Notes: generated from the letters alone by a model not told the origin. DNA of 64,000 nucleotides from Eutrigla gurnardus (GCA_963514095.1 OY741266.1:5602522-5666521); one strand, 5' to 3'. Numbered from the stretch's first letter, positions 1 to 12,224 are shown. Program-made: numbers and translations.

Positions 1-185
1 TCTAAACGGTCCTAGGTTAGTAGTTATGAACTCCAGTGTTGTTCTATCTGGCTAGTAGCATGTTCAAGTAGAGGGGTGGGGTTAACTGCATCTGATCAAT
101 CACAAAAATGAAGTCTACTGTAAGCAGAGCCACATATTTTACTAACTTTTGTTTTTGACAAATATGAAGAAGAGATAAACACATA

Positions 186-1138
186 GGGCCCTAGTTTCGT
201 GGCGCAGCGCAGGGCGGCGCAGGGTGGCGGAGCCGGCGTAATGCAAGTTTCGACCCGCGCAGCCTTGCGCACGGTCAGTTTGGCAGTTTGGTGGATCGCC
301 TGCGCCAAGATGGGTGTGGCGGCGCAGCAGGGGGAGGCGTCACAGATTCAGCTTGGCGTAGCGGAAGTTTCATGGCAAAAAGCCTCGCCGAGACTGCGCT
401 GAAAGCTCGCCAGCTCCAACCTGGTCTACTATCGGCGCAAGGCGTAAATAAAGTCCATTAATTCAAGGCGAATCACAGCTGGCGTAGTGGAAGTTTGGCT
501 GATGGCGTGCAGTGCGTACACGTCACCGAGACCTCACAGGCAGGTTTCCACAGTATCAGGCACATTTAAATGCAATAAATAATCACAACAAACACTATTG
601 AATGCAACTAATTGAATCAACACGTGAATTTATATCTATATAGATTGTCCCGTCACATCTGACGTCAGATCAAAGGCGGATGGCACGCGTAACGGAAACT
701 CTGCCTCTCGGACCAAAACATCTCCCTCTCTCTCTCCTGTTTTTTATAATATCGGCATAGTTATTATTATGATACGCGCGCACATAGCGCGTGATGCGCG
801 TGGTGGGAGCGCCGGCGCTGCTTCTGTCATCGGGTTGTCAAGTGACAGATATTGCACTGAACCTCCCCTAACGCATTAAAGGTGAGGAGAGGAGCTCATT
901 TGATTGGTGAAGATCTGAATCGGCTGTATTAATCCCAGTCCACGCCTCGTCTCCTCCTCGTCTCCCACTCACGCCTTCTTCTCCTCCCTCTTTCCCACTT
1001 GCGCGGGTGGGCGAGACGGGAGGTGTGCCTGCGCGAGCCTGCGCGGTGCACGAAACTTGCAAAGTCCAGGCGGACACACCCCCTCGGGGGGCAGGTGCGC
1101 TGAGAGCTGACTGCGCCTGGTCTATGAAACTAGGGCCC
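186..1138. mobile_element. Non-autonomous TIR DNA transposon, about 950 bp
   Basis: The left end GGGCCCTAGTTTC and the right end GAAACTAGGGCCC are perfect inverted copies. Matching continues imperfectly inward for about 80-100 bp, for example a GCAAGTTTCG block near 243 and its complement near 1052. The interior is GC-rich and has short internal repeats, such as GGCGTAG-GGAAGTTT near 355 and 481. There is no transposase ORF, and the short ORFs inside look incidental. No clear target-site duplication is visible, so the superfamily is left open. Confidence 0.75.
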
Positions 1139-2090
1139 ATTATCACACTAAAAGCAAGACAGTTAAAACTAAAAAATGCAGGAATGACAGCTGAAAAATG
1201 GGTAATGGGCAAATTAATAGACTTGAATAGAATACCACGACCCCATTTAAAGCAAGAGATCCGACTATATTTACTTTTGCATGTTCTATTCAATTGATGT
1301 TGTGCTTAGATATATTCTTATAGAATAGAAGATACATTCATTCCCATGGGAAATTATTGTAAGATACTTTTAGAATTTAGAATTGTTTCAGCTGCAACCT
1401 CAGCGGTGTGAAGGTTAATACTCTTACACTTAGCAGGTAAAAAAATAGCATAGATATATAAAAAAATGTAAATCAAAGCTGTAAGTAGGTTTCCTTCCAT
1501 CACTTATGACAGCAGCATCATAAATTGAGTGGTAAGTAAGGCAGAATGATGCAGACTGTCTGTAGGACTCACAGGGGCATTAGTAAGGCTGTGCTATTAG
1601 ATGTATTATAAGACCTGGATATCAGAGAGTTCAGAATCCTCAGGGAATTATTTCAGAAGATGACTTTTGGTTATCTTGTAAGAATGTATTGGTAATACTC
1701 AAATGTGTGTTTTAAGAGAATAAAGCTCGTATTTAGTTTTTGTGTGTAGAATTTTAGCAACCTTTAAAGCCCTTTGAGCCATGTAAATATCTGTGTAGTG
1801 ACAGAGTTTTAACTGTCTTGATACACAGGACACATTTGAAGTTTGTCAAGGATTAAAGTTGGAGCCTGGTGTTGTTGTGTGGTCCAGCAGGCTGCTCAGC
1901 CATCCAGCCATGTGAACATACAAAGACAGCCTTCCAAACAGCTACGAAAACAGACTGTCCGTCCAGCCAGAGGCACACACTGTGTCATATAAAAGACATA
2001 ATTTCAGAAGCAGAGGTAATGACCTGCTTTGCTGACCACTGCTGTAGATATGATATACCAATACACAGGCGGACCGAGCCCCACCTCCTG
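1139..2090. other. No gene seen
   Basis: This AT-rich unique-looking sequence has no coding pattern, repeat or structured RNA that I can recognise. The ORFs here are short and lack any family motif. Confidence 0.5.
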
Positions 2091-2255
2091 CCATCCACAT
2101 GTCTAAGTGTCCTTGAGCGAACCCAAAGTTGCTCCCCGAGGGGCAGGCATGGCAGCTCCACCACCGTCGTTGTGTGTGAATGGGTGAATGAACTTTTGCT
2201 CAAGGTAGCAATACATGAATGCAGTCCATTTACCATCAAATATCATGAAGTTTGA
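2090..2255 (+). repeat. V-SINE-like SINE fragment
   Basis: The stretch contains the core typical of teleost tRNA-derived SINEs: a 'gtccttgagc..acccaaagttgctccc' block, then 'tgtgtgaatgggtgaatg', ending in 'gcagtccatttaccat'. The family resembles the copy at 43071-43337, which lies in the opposite orientation. The tRNA-like 5' head is missing or too diverged to see. Confidence 0.6.
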
Positions 2256-3329
2256 ATCACAGAGATAAGCACTGATTATTCCTAAAGAAAAGTCCCTATC
2301 TGTTCAAAACTCACAAGGTTATTAAATAAATTACAACCCATTTTCCTCATTGATAGAGAAGATGTCCAGACCCAACTTACATGGACCATCTGTCCCAAGG
2401 CTGTTGAAAATAAAAAGAGTAAACAAATTGGCTTAATGGATTGTATAATTATGTTGTTTTTTTCTCCTGTCATGTATGTGATACAAGTTGGGAGGCACAT
2501 TTTCAGAAAATCTGAGAAGAAAATGGGATTATTTCAAACTCAATCTCTTCTTCCTCAGGCTTCACATAATAGTGAACCTAAGGGTGAGACCCTGAATGGC
2601 CTCAGCTCTGCACAGCAGACAACAGCAATGTTATTTTCATGTGTCATCGTGAACTCCCCAGACAACAGAGTAAACTTGTTAGCTTTACTCTTGGGGCTGG
2701 GGAAGTTCAGAAGCGTGATTGATTCTCTGTCACTGCAGAAAACTTCAAAAAGAGCTTCAAATGACTTGCAGTTAACTGCCTTTCTGCTTCCACGCTGCTT
2801 CTTTTTTCACTCCTTTAAAATCTTATTAGACATCACATCAGAGACTCTGGACTTATTCAGCTGTGTCACTCCCGCTAGGATAGCCACTTATCCTGTCACC
2901 CCTCCCCCCTACCCATCGGACATGGCAGGACCCTTATTAACAGGCAAAGCTCCAGTGGGTCGTACCAAAACCCCCATGGGGGGGTGGTCATCAACACTGT
3001 GCTGCTGCACTGCTGAGTGACAGCTAAACGGCTTAAAATGTCACTTTGAATAAGAAGCAGGCCACACACAGGGACTCACACATAGTGCATGCAGAGATTC
3101 ATACACACTCTAATGCATACCATATTGTAGTGCCTTTCTTAAGGTATTTTTCTGTAGGGGACGTTCAGCCCACAGAGTTCTTCATTTATTTATTTACTGT
3201 AAACCAAACCTAAAAGGCAAATGTAAAACTGAAGAGAGAAGAGATAAAAGTTAATTTTTCACAGCAGACCAGACCTCTATACTTAGTTTCTATATGAGAG
3301 ATGTTTTTTTTTTTCTGTGAATGCCGTGC
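2256..3329. other. No gene seen
   Basis: One 194-codon ORF lies at 2436-3020, but its composition is hydrophobic and random, with no recognisable domain, so I do not call it a gene. No repeat family is recognised. Confidence 0.45.
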
Positions 3330-3333
3330 TTAA

Positions 3334-4313
3334 CTCTCTGGAGTCTAGGATATAATTGGACGATTTTTACTCATTTTGATTTTACCTTCATAATTCACCG
3401 TAAAAGAGTTTACCTTGCCTGTTGCTTGGTATCATTTTTTTTCAGCACAACCTCACTTGTGACTTTACATTTATTTATTTTTTTGATTTTGAGATACTGT
3501 ATTCAGACATTGGACCTAAAATCACATCAAAAACACAAAATCCGAGTAGGAAAAAGGTGCATTTTTTACTGTGAAAACCCCAAACATATTGAACAAATCA
3601 TTTTTATTACTTAGAATACTAATATTGTTAACTTAAAAAATGTATGTACAAATTTAGCAAACAACAAAGTTATATACCACTATTTGCATTGAAATGTAGG
3701 CAATACCTTAGGCATTTTTGTGCAACTATTTACAAAACAATCACAACAGTCACAATGTTGCCACACAAATTATTAGTGCCACTCCAAAAAACAGTTTCTG
3801 TCCACAACATGACAGGCCTTTTTTATTGTTTACTCTTTGTTTTACTCTTTTTACTTGGCAATAAACTCCTTTTTGATTCTGACACTTCCAGGATGTGTCA
3901 TTCCTCCTCTTGTCCACCTGAGACACCGTTTGCATTTCAGTCTGACGTTGGTGGCTATAACATTTTTGATTGGTTGATGCGGCGCATGTTTCCACCAATA
4001 AGGACAGGGGTGTCATGTTTTTTTTTTTTTGGTTGCAAGCACTTTCACTTTCCGTTGAGCGCCCCGTTACAAAAGCCTGTTTTTACGGTTCTGTCCTGCG
4101 CCAAACACGCACCAAATGTGACAACAATATTCAGGAGAAGCATGGCGTAAATTATTTATTATAACTCTGGTTTACTTGGCATATCAACACAATTCAAAAC
4201 CAGGAATATAGTTGAGGTCCACACTTTCGACACGGAGACTCGACCAGGCTGCGTAATCTTAAAGCGATCAAGTGAAAAAGACTCGGGGGCGCGCGTCTGT
4301 GGACTCCACAGGG
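3334..4313. mobile_element. piggyBac-like MITE with TTAA duplication
   Basis: TTAA at 3330-3333 and 4314-4317 flanks 12-bp inverted ends, CTCTCTGGAGTC on the left and GACTCCACAGGG on the right, matching at 10 of 12 positions. TTAA target duplication is the hallmark of piggyBac and also occurs in Kolobok. No transposase is encoded. Its ends differ from those of the autonomous-looking piggyBac at 58486-62038, so that element is not obviously its helper. Confidence 0.7.
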
Positions 4314-4816
4314 TTAACTTCCATCTTTGATTGACTTGACAAAAATTTGTATCATAATAATTTTCAGAAATGTCCCGTGTCGTAAAATGTGAAAAATAGA
4401 AATAAGCTTCTGAGCAGCACTGGAGACCCCAGGTAACTCTTCCCTAAACGTAACTCTTCACTTCACAGATTTCCAACAAATCACTACCTCATGAAAACAA
4501 CCACAAACCAACAAAACAACTTTCAGGAACACTTCATTTGAAGAGAGTATACATAAGCATTCATAACACCTCCACTCATAAATGGTTATTATATCACTTT
4601 CAATGTCAAACTGACATCTTACTCTATGTCAAGTGACATAGTGGTCAGCTGACATACTGTCATACTTAGATTACTTAGATACTTAGATTTACCTGTAAAT
4701 CAAAATGACAGAACTTCGTGACAACTGACATGGTTATTTTTCAAACTCCTTTTTGGGGTTTATACAGGGTTTCTGAAGTTGAATGTTATTTTTTTAGTGG
4801 TGAAAGTAATTGTCTA

Positions 4817-5113
4817 AAGCACTGGTTCTCAAACTGTGGTACTAGTACCACTGGTGGTACTCAAACTGTCTCTGGTGGTACTTGAAGGAATCTTTAAAAA
4901 AAAAAGGAAACATTAGTTACTAAATTAATATAATACTAAGAAAATACCTATACTTTTAAGATCCTTGAAATGTAATTTAAAATAAGTTTAGCATTTCCTG
5001 TCATATATTTGTTTCAATATCAGCCTGTTACGTAGCCACGGTCATGAGTTACGAGCTAAACTGTGATGGCAGGATAGTAAGCAGAGGTAAAATGATTGGT
5101 TTGAAAACACTGA
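4817..5113. mobile_element. Possible hAT-like MITE remnant
   Basis: CACTGGTTCTCAAACTG near 4820 resembles the common hAT end, and TTTGAAAACACTG near 5100 is an imperfect inverted partner. No matching 8-bp duplication is visible, so the call is weak. Confidence 0.3.
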
Positions 5114-5811
5114 CATGTCAGTTCTGATGATTCCCCTTCATACAGCGTGGCTGTGGCTGAAGACATGTCATTTTTTAGAGTATCATCAAGTTATACACAT
5201 CCTTTAGCCTATAAATTAAAAATAAATAAAAACGCACCTTAAATTTTTTACACATTTTATTAAAAAAAGCACTGCAAACCATTATAACGAAAGAAAAGCT
5301 CAACATAGAAAGTTTAACACACTTGTTTGGATTGTTCTAGAACTTATTTGAAGCTTTCAACTGCTTTTGTCTATGAAATATGGATATTCTTTTGAGTAGT
5401 GTCCATGGGCGTTTTTTTTGCCAGCAATGGCCCTTTCCACTCCCTGCCCTAAATATGTGTGTATATAGTCTACTTCTGTCACGTTCAGGGCAAGACGGAG
5501 ACTCGGAAAAAAGGGGAGGTGAGGACCAAAATGCAGTTAGAAAGAAAGATTTATTTAAATAATAAACTAAATACAAAACAAGAACTAAGACCAGAACAAA
5601 GTATCATCCAAAAAACCACAAAGGCAAAAAACGACCATCAAATAAACACTTACAAGAAAGGAACCAAAACACGAAGAGACACGGGAGGCAGGACGAGGTA
5701 CAAAAATATCCAGTGACAAGACGTGGTGCAGCATGCAGGGGAAGACAATGACATCCGCGACAGCGACAATGATCCAACAATGAGACAGGGGAAGCACACA
5801 GACAATCGCTG

Positions 5812-8069
5812 TGTCCCAATTCAGGGTCTGCAGCCTTCGGAGGACCCAGCCTACGCGGTCTACGGAGGCAACACCTTCGGAGACTCCTCCGAAGGCTGGG
5901 TCAACCGTCGGTAAATGGGACGGTCTAACCTACGGAGCATTTCCTGATTGCGTCGCGACGTCATCACTTCTGCCGGCTAAGCCCGGGAAAAACACCGGTC
6001 AAAACAAAAATACGACAGACGAACATGATGGAGAGTTTTTAAAGAATATATATAGAGATTTTTTTTTCTTTTAATTTAATTTAATTTTTATTTTTTTGAG
6101 CAAGAGGAGATTTTTTTAAATTTTAAATTTTTTTTATCTCCGGCTGGGAGAGAGCCGTGGGGAGGTAACATTAAAGCTGTTATTTTAACCCATATTAATG
6201 TTCATACATAGCTAGCGTAGTACGTGGTAATTAATATACCCGTTCATAAATGATACCGCTAAGTGACGAGCCATATTAAGTATAGATTGACATGGATAAT
6301 GTCATTTAACCATAAGACTTAATACAGGGTTCGTACAGGGGGCTTAAAATGTAAAATCTTTGAAAATGCTGTAATTTTAATGCTGTTTTTCAAGGTCTGA
6401 AAAATGCTTGAATTTTAGTCTAAATGCTTGGCTTATAAAGTGATTAAATTGAATAGTAAAATGTGTACGAACCCTGTAAATAACCCCGAATTAATTCAAT
6501 ATTTTATTCTTGCCTCTCTTTTCAACATTTTGGTGACATGGCATCCGTCGATTGCATCAGCCCTGCAAACCCCGATGATGGACGATGTGGTGGCCAGTGG
6601 AGACATGCATCCCACACCCCCCACCTCCCAGATGATGTCCCACTCAGAGCCAGAAGAGTCCAGGGTCCTTAGCATCCCATCCAGTCCAGCACCACCACCA
6701 GGGACTCCTGCTCAGTCAATACTGTATATATGTTCTCTGTAAATAGTTATTTCTGATGATCTTTTGTAAATAGTTCTACATGTTAAGAACACCCACTTGT
6801 CAATAGTAATTGTAACTTTGTAAATATTTGTTAATTACACAAAAAATTTATTATTTTCTTGTCACTGAAAAGCAGTTCAAAAGTTGACTTTCATTGTAAA
6901 TAAGAAATGGAACAGATAATGTTACAAGGTAATACGATTTTAATTTAACTATATACAATATTTGGAAAAGAAAATGGAACAATACAATATTTTTAATTAA
7001 TTTAAATTACAAATCAACACAGAACTTAATCGAACAGAAAAAAAACATCCACCACCCCCAAAAACATCAACCATTCTCTCCAATAAACTAAAAAGCCTCT
7101 CCATCCTCTCTCTTTCTCTCGTTTCCTCGCTCTCCCTCTGTAACTTCATGTCCTCCCTGATCAAATCCAGCAAGTCATCTCTTTTCCTCGTTCTTGCTGC
7201 TGTCGGTGGCCCTGTGTTCTTGGCCTCAACAGGTGGTCGTTCTCATCCCGGACCCGGAGTTTGATCAAATCCTCAGTCTGCTCCTTGCTCTCTACAACAA
7301 AACGACATGTAAAGCACATTTCCTGTTATGTCAACATGCAAAATGATCGTACGATATAATAACGATATTAACAGTAATAATGCTCCTAAGGTTAGCTCTG
7401 TATTCAATCCAAACGTTTACAGTTTTACTGCCTAGAAATACTCACAACCCATCCTTAACGTTATATATTCAGCTGCGAGAGGAGCGAACTGTAGCCTACA
7501 CAACTTACAACGAGAACAAATTAACTTAACAGCTCCACGGTTACAATGAGATATAAGTTACCATCGGAGCTTGTAGCATTTAAAAGTGAAGGGTTTTAGG
7601 CTTACGTTACGTTTAAAGGCGAACGTTAACTGAGCTCCTCTATCAACAGCTTTAAGCTACATCACGTAGCTGGTCCTACATTCCGGTGGCTACACGTATT
7701 AGCATTATTAACTTAACGCATTTTAACAGTCAAATGTGTTTTAAGGCCCCTTGAACGTCCGACGTTAAGCAAAAACCCGTTACTTACATTTAAATGTGTA
7801 TTCGGCACTGCTGCCGGTGCCGGAGCTGCTGCCGTCTTTCGCCGCCATTGTTGGTTAAACAGCGGCGCGCAAAGCATCTTGGGATATGGGAGGCCACGAA
7901 GGATAGTAGCGGTGCATCCTCCGAATACGGGGGAAAGGAGGACACATTTGTCGGCCGCATTTGGAGGAGCCTTCGAATTTAGACGAATTGGGACAGCCTT
8001 CGCGCAGCTCTGTGACGTAAGCGGCCTTCGAATGCAGCCTCCGAAGGCTGCAGACCCTGAATTGGGACA
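5812..8069. mobile_element. PIF/Harbinger-like element, copy 1
   Basis: The ends TGTCCCAATTCAGGG and CCCTGAATTGGGACA form inverted repeats that continue for more than 30 bp (GTCTGCAGCCTTCGG). The flanks are CTG on the left (5809-5811) and CAG on the right, one mismatch from a 3-bp duplication. CWG target duplication and a Myb-like accessory gene are known for fish Harbinger elements. The interior keeps only a decayed minus-strand Myb-like fragment and no transposase. It is homologous end to end with 21101-27350 and gives the empty site for that copy's large insertion. Confidence 0.7.
7075..7300 (-). pseudogene. Myb/trihelix-like accessory protein C-terminus, remnant
   Basis: This is the minus-strand equivalent of the better preserved ORF at 26345-26569. 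A charged, Arg/Glu-rich helix rich in 'RERE'-type patterns is followed by a leucine-rich 'LFSLL' motif. The reading frame is disrupted relative to the second copy. It is the only coding trace in this Harbinger-like copy. Confidence 0.45.
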
Positions 8070-8169
8070 CAGCTATAGACAAACACACAGGCAACATTTA
8101 CACTCAGTCTCTTAATAATTTCCTGGGTAGCGTATCGCTACCGTGACGGTAACTATGCGTCCCGTCACA

Positions 8170-10010
8170 CAAGCTCCATCTGTCTGTGTAAAACATACCG
8201 GTAACAGGGGACCGAGGAAAAAAACAGCGCATGCTGCTCATTATTAATTATCGGCATAATATCCATGTTAAAACAACTTTACTAAATGAATTGGAGTAAC
8301 TAGTCAATATAAAATACAAAGTGAGCAAAGCACGAGCACGAAGTGACAGCAGCCCTACACGCAGCCTCAACCGTTAGGTGGCTAGTTTGATAGCAAACTA
8401 GCTAACTCATGTCGGGCTCGAATAAAAACTAATGTTGCAGTGACATTTTCCAGGCTATTAAAAAAGCACAACCTACACATTTAACGTTATTACGTTACTA
8501 CACATGAGGTTAATCTTAAAAGACTTAATTAGAGATAATTAAACTCACCTGCTGTTCCTCAGCCTCGTGTAAAAAAATCTACTTCGACACGTTCACCACT
8601 CGTCACTTCGGTCCCCGCGTCGTGTTACTCCGCCTCGGTTCTAGGCCGTTGTCAGGCATAGTCTCTTCCCGCGTGTCGAAGTAGTCCTTGATCATTTACT
8701 ACAAAGTGTCTGTATTTCGATATGATATATGACTTATCTGCGGTGTTTAAATTATTCTGTTCATGCTTCAGCCTTGCCATGAATTAAAGAAGACAATTAA
8801 ACTCAAAAGTCCAAATATTAATTTTGTAGCTCCCATTGGCCCACTCCTGCCTTTTCCCCCACGCCCCGCCCCCCATCTGATAACTTTGAAACCCAAGTTC
8901 AATCAACACATACTTATCTGATAACATTTTCAAATAGTCAACACAATTAATAACAGTAAGTTCTACTTTTTAAAACTCACGCAGATGAGTTCAAAATCCA
9001 AAACTTGTTAGAGCTCTTTGTGTTAAAGAGAGGAAGTAAGTGGACTTAACTAAACGGAGCTGTCCTGTTTTACAGTGTAGATAGAACAGTGGAGATTCCC
9101 GGCGAGCAGACGGCTTAGGGTTGGAGGTAAACCACCTGCCGTGGTGTACAGCTTAATGTTTCCCATGCAGCGGCCCCATCACAGGAGTTAGAGACACAGG
9201 GCATGAAGCGCAGCAGCTCAGCAAAGCAACGTCGAGGTGCACACAGGCCGTTACGCACGGGCTCTGGGCCACACGTTCCCGACACACTCTCTCCAGCTGG
9301 CAGACCGGCCAGCCCCAATTGTGGTTTCAGTGAGGAAACACGATCCGACACACCAGACCATGCCACCAACGCAGAAACCAGGCTCCATATGACAGGGAAG
9401 CAGACACATCTGATGAGGAAGACATGCCCCTACATATAGGTCGGCGCTGCACCGCCCCACAATCAAGGTGATAGAATTCCTGCCTGCTGCCCGATGGAAC
9501 TTAACGCAGGAAGAAGAGAGGGGATTTACTCTGCAACACCAGTAACTTTATGAGAGGGCATTTGACAAAGGGGAATGGACATCTTGCCACACATAAAAAT
9601 CTGTAAAGTTGTAATAACATGTAAACCAAAGGTATTAAAAGTTAAAAAACATACATAACTCTGGAAATCACTGAAAATAATGGTATCCAGAAACATGTCT
9701 GAGCTTGCCCTGAACAAGGGAGGTCCAGACACCAGTAAAACCAGCCCACAGAGATCACAAGGAAGGGACAAGCCCAATTTTAGAAAGTATAATACCATTG
9801 TTTCATGGGTGCTGATGGTTCTTTTTAGAAAATAGGTGGAGAATCTACCAGAAGAAGGTGGTTAAACTTGGGCTATTAAAACTGTAGCACAGCGCTCTGT
9901 TTTCAGTTCAGTTCCGGAGCCAGCTCAGGTTTAAACTCTTGTTAATAAACTATTGCCTACAACTCCAGACCACCTCCAGTGAAGTCTTTTGAACTTTTTG
10001 GACCTGTATC
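8170..10010. other. No gene seen; contains a 13-bp inverted repeat
   Basis: No coding pattern is supported. CTACTTCGACACG at 8579-8591 is perfectly inverted at 8672-8684, with an 80-bp spacer. The stretch 9850-10000 has an AATAAA-type signal and may be LTR-derived, but I cannot define its ends. Confidence 0.4.
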
Positions 10011-10364
10011 TATTTCTTTTAGTTGTTGGTTGAGTTTTGGTGAAGTGGTCCACACTCACACTCTGCCCTCCAACAAGTTTGATTTAATAGCAGCACTACA
10101 ACTGCTTCCGGCTTTGCTACAGTGCAGACGCTTTTCCTCTTTGCTCTCACCCCTGCCTGCGATTTTCTGCTATTTTTTGCTATCTGCTTCTCCTCAATAA
10201 GAAACAAAGAGCAGCAGCTCCTGGATATTTACAAAACCAGTGGGATTATATTTTCTTTGAGATAAAACGGGCATTTTTCAATATTTTTACGACTTCCTCA
10301 ACGCTACGCGAGGAGGCCTACCAAACAAGATAAGCCTGAGCCTGCTAAAGGTAATTAGCAGAAG

Positions 10365-12137
10365 ATGCCTCCCTTCTCTACGGAAGATTACCATAAACTC
10401 CTACAGAAGATTTTACTGCTGGAAACAAAAATGAATCGGTTAGAAGTAAATGTAGAAGTGAATGGACTTTGTGGGAACAACACCACTCTAGCACTGACTC
10501 AAAACAGTGGACAGGAGCATGCTAGAACCCAGCTAAGTAGCACTAATGAAGCTATGAAGAAACGGGAGGATCCTGTACACGGAAATAAATCTACCAGCGA
10601 TAATCCTCCCTGGAACACACTTGGTGCGAAGCCAAAGAGAAGACCATTTCCCTGTGACATGGGAGAACGGATATCTGGCAGGACCCAGCGCCCCGATATC
10701 TGTGATCTGACCGGCTGGCCTGCGTTACCATCTCCATCCAGGCACAGCGCCTCCTCAACCCCACTGCCTCGTAGGACACAGCAGCGGACAGCTGGGGAGA
10801 GGAGAGCTACCAAGAAACCTCCCCAGCAAACAACTGTTCAACTAAAGAACAGGTTTGCTCCACTGCTGCAGGACCATGGATCCCCCTCTGACTGCCTGGA
10901 TAACCCCCCACCACCACGCAGCAGGGTAAGACCTGCTAACTTAAAGCCACAGAGAAAGCTAACGACAGGGCCTGAAAATCTGATTGTGGGTGACATTTCT
11001 GTAAAAGATATGAAAAGCAGTAATAACATCAAAGTACTCTGCTTTCCGAAGGATACGGTGTCTGATTTGGAAAAAAGAATCCTGGAAATTGTGGCTGCAC
11101 ACCCAACTGTGAAAAATATCATTCTGCACATTGGATTTAATGACATTGAAAAACAACAATCAACAGAGTTGAGAGAGGACTTCAACAAACTCTTTGAAAC
11201 AGTCAGCTCTGTGAATGCTGAGGTTTTCATCAGTGGCCCTCTGCCCCCGACCGGGAGAGGAGCTGAGACATTCAGTAGACTGTTCTGGCTCAACAAATGG
11301 CTCTCAACTGCATCTCTTGCTCGCCCAATGCATTTTATTGACAATTTCCGCTTTTTCTGGGACCGCAGGCATCTTTTTAAGACAAACGGACTTTGCCTAA
11401 ATAAGCTAGGGGCAAAGCTATTCATCACCAACATGTCTTACTGCCTGCGTCATCCATCTGTCGCCAAGGACAAGAGACGAGAGGAACCAACAAAGAGGGA
11501 AGACGAAACACAGATTATCAGAAACGTCGAAGGAGGACTGAATGTGGATCCCTCCCCCACCCCCCCCAAATCTCCATCCAGGTCTTCATCATTCTCCCTC
11601 CCTCCAATAAACCTTTCTCTCCCCTCCTCCCCCTTGGAGTTCCAAGAGCTACCCCCACCTACCCCCCGCCCTTCTCAGATTATCAACAACGTCGAAGGAG
11701 GACTGAATGTGGATCCCTCCCCCACCCCTCCCAAATCCCAATCCAGGTCTTCGTCATTCTCCCTCCCTCCAATAAACCTTTCTCTCCCCTCCTCCCCCTT
11801 GGAATTCCAGGAGCTACCCCCACCTACCCCCCGCCCTACTCAGACCCCCTCTCCCAAGGCTGCAACTAAGTCACCAAAACTCAAGACCCCCTCTTCCAAA
11901 GCTGCAACGAAGTCACCAAAATCCAAGACCCCCTCTTCCAAAGCTGCAACTAAGTCACCAAAACTCAAGACCCCCTCTTCCAAAGCTGCAACGAAGTCAC
12001 CAAAATCCAAGACCCCCTCTCTCAAAGCTGCAACTAAGTCACTAAAATCCAAGACCTCCAAGACTCTTCCCTTATGGCCACCTCTTCCCTTTTGGCCACC
12101 CCCTCCCCACCCTGACAGCAGCCCTGAATATTACTGA
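10365..12137 (+). CDS. LINE ORF1 protein with SGNH-hydrolase-like (esterase) domain
   Basis: The protein has 590 residues. Residues 1-200 are charged and low in recognisable structure, and residues 1-40 may form a short coiled coil. Residues about 203-370 match the SGNH/GDSL esterase-like domain known from ORF1 of CR1/L2 LINEs: LIVGDIS (206-212), LHIGFND (254-260) and NGLCLNKLG (341-349). The Asn of the G-x-N-D block is kept (N259). The nucleophile position of GDS is Ile211, and the usual D-x-x-H pair reads N341-x-x-C344, so hydrolase activity looks lost. Residues about 384-490 hold two copies of a proline-rich repeat of about 54 residues. Residues about 492-561 hold five 14-residue lysine-rich repeats. 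L2/CR1 ORF1 proteins bind nucleic acid and form part of the retrotransposition RNP. Confidence 0.85.
   Translation: MPPFSTEDYHKLLQKILLLETKMNRLEVNVEVNGLCGNNTTLALTQNSGQEHARTQLSSTNEAMKKREDPVHGNKSTSDNPPWNTLGAKPKRRPFPCDMGERISGRTQRPDICDLTGWPALPSPSRHSASSTPLPRRTQQRTAGERRATKKPPQQTTVQLKNRFAPLLQDHGSPSDCLDNPPPPRSRVRPANLKPQRKLTTGPENLIVGDISVKDMKSSNNIKVLCFPKDTVSDLEKRILEIVAAHPTVKNIILHIGFNDIEKQQSTELREDFNKLFETVSSVNAEVFISGPLPPTGRGAETFSRLFWLNKWLSTASLARPMHFIDNFRFFWDRRHLFKTNGLCLNKLGAKLFITNMSYCLRHPSVAKDKRREEPTKREDETQIIRNVEGGLNVDPSPTPPKSPSRSSSFSLPPINLSLPSSPLEFQELPPPTPRPSQIINNVEGGLNVDPSPTPPKSQSRSSSFSLPPINLSLPSSPLEFQELPPPTPRPTQTPSPKAATKSPKLKTPSSKAATKSPKSKTPSSKAATKSPKLKTPSSKAATKSPKSKTPSLKAATKSLKSKTSKTLPLWPPLPFWPPPPHPDSSPEYY
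11513..11840 (+). repeat. Two tandem copies of a ~162-bp coding repeat in LINE ORF1
   Basis: The block from 'attatcagaaacgtcgaagg' to 'ccccgcccttct' recurs almost unchanged from about 11675 to 11840. Both copies are in frame and encode proline/serine-rich sequence. Confidence 0.8.
11841..12060 (+). repeat. Five 42-bp repeats encoding a histone-H1-like basic tail
   Basis: The repeat unit translates as TPSSKAATKSPKLK or TPSSKAATKSPKSK, with small changes in the first and last units. The K-SPK-K pattern resembles the SPKK motifs of histone H1 tails. It lies at the C-terminal end of ORF1 and probably adds nucleic-acid affinity (inference). Confidence 0.85.
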
Positions 12138-12224
12138 GACAGAAAAGGGTTCAGCAGTAGACCGCATTATCAGCTGGACCCAAGGTCGCCTACATCAAAA
12201 CATGGCACCTTCAGCATTCCTGTT

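Larger units (their letters stand above)
5477..8169 (-). mobile_element. Solo-LTR-like sequence split by a DNA transposon
   Basis: Read on the minus strand, the sequence begins TGTGACGGGACG at 8169 and ends CCCTGAACGTGACA at 5477, with an AATAAA signal close to its 3' end (near 5550). This is the usual architecture of a short fish LTR (TG...CA, polyadenylation signal in R). The LTR is about 420 bp once the Harbinger-like element at 5812-8069 is removed. It resembles in layout the solo LTR at 56038-56426. No clear target duplication is visible. Confidence 0.55.

Noticed and set aside
2436..3020. 194-codon plus-strand ORF
   Set aside because: Its composition looks random and hydrophobic, with no domain, splice context or repeat-family match. 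I do not call it a gene.
10499..11434. Long minus-strand ORFs opposite LINE ORF1
   Set aside because: They are shadow frames of the plus-strand ORF1 and show no conserved motif.
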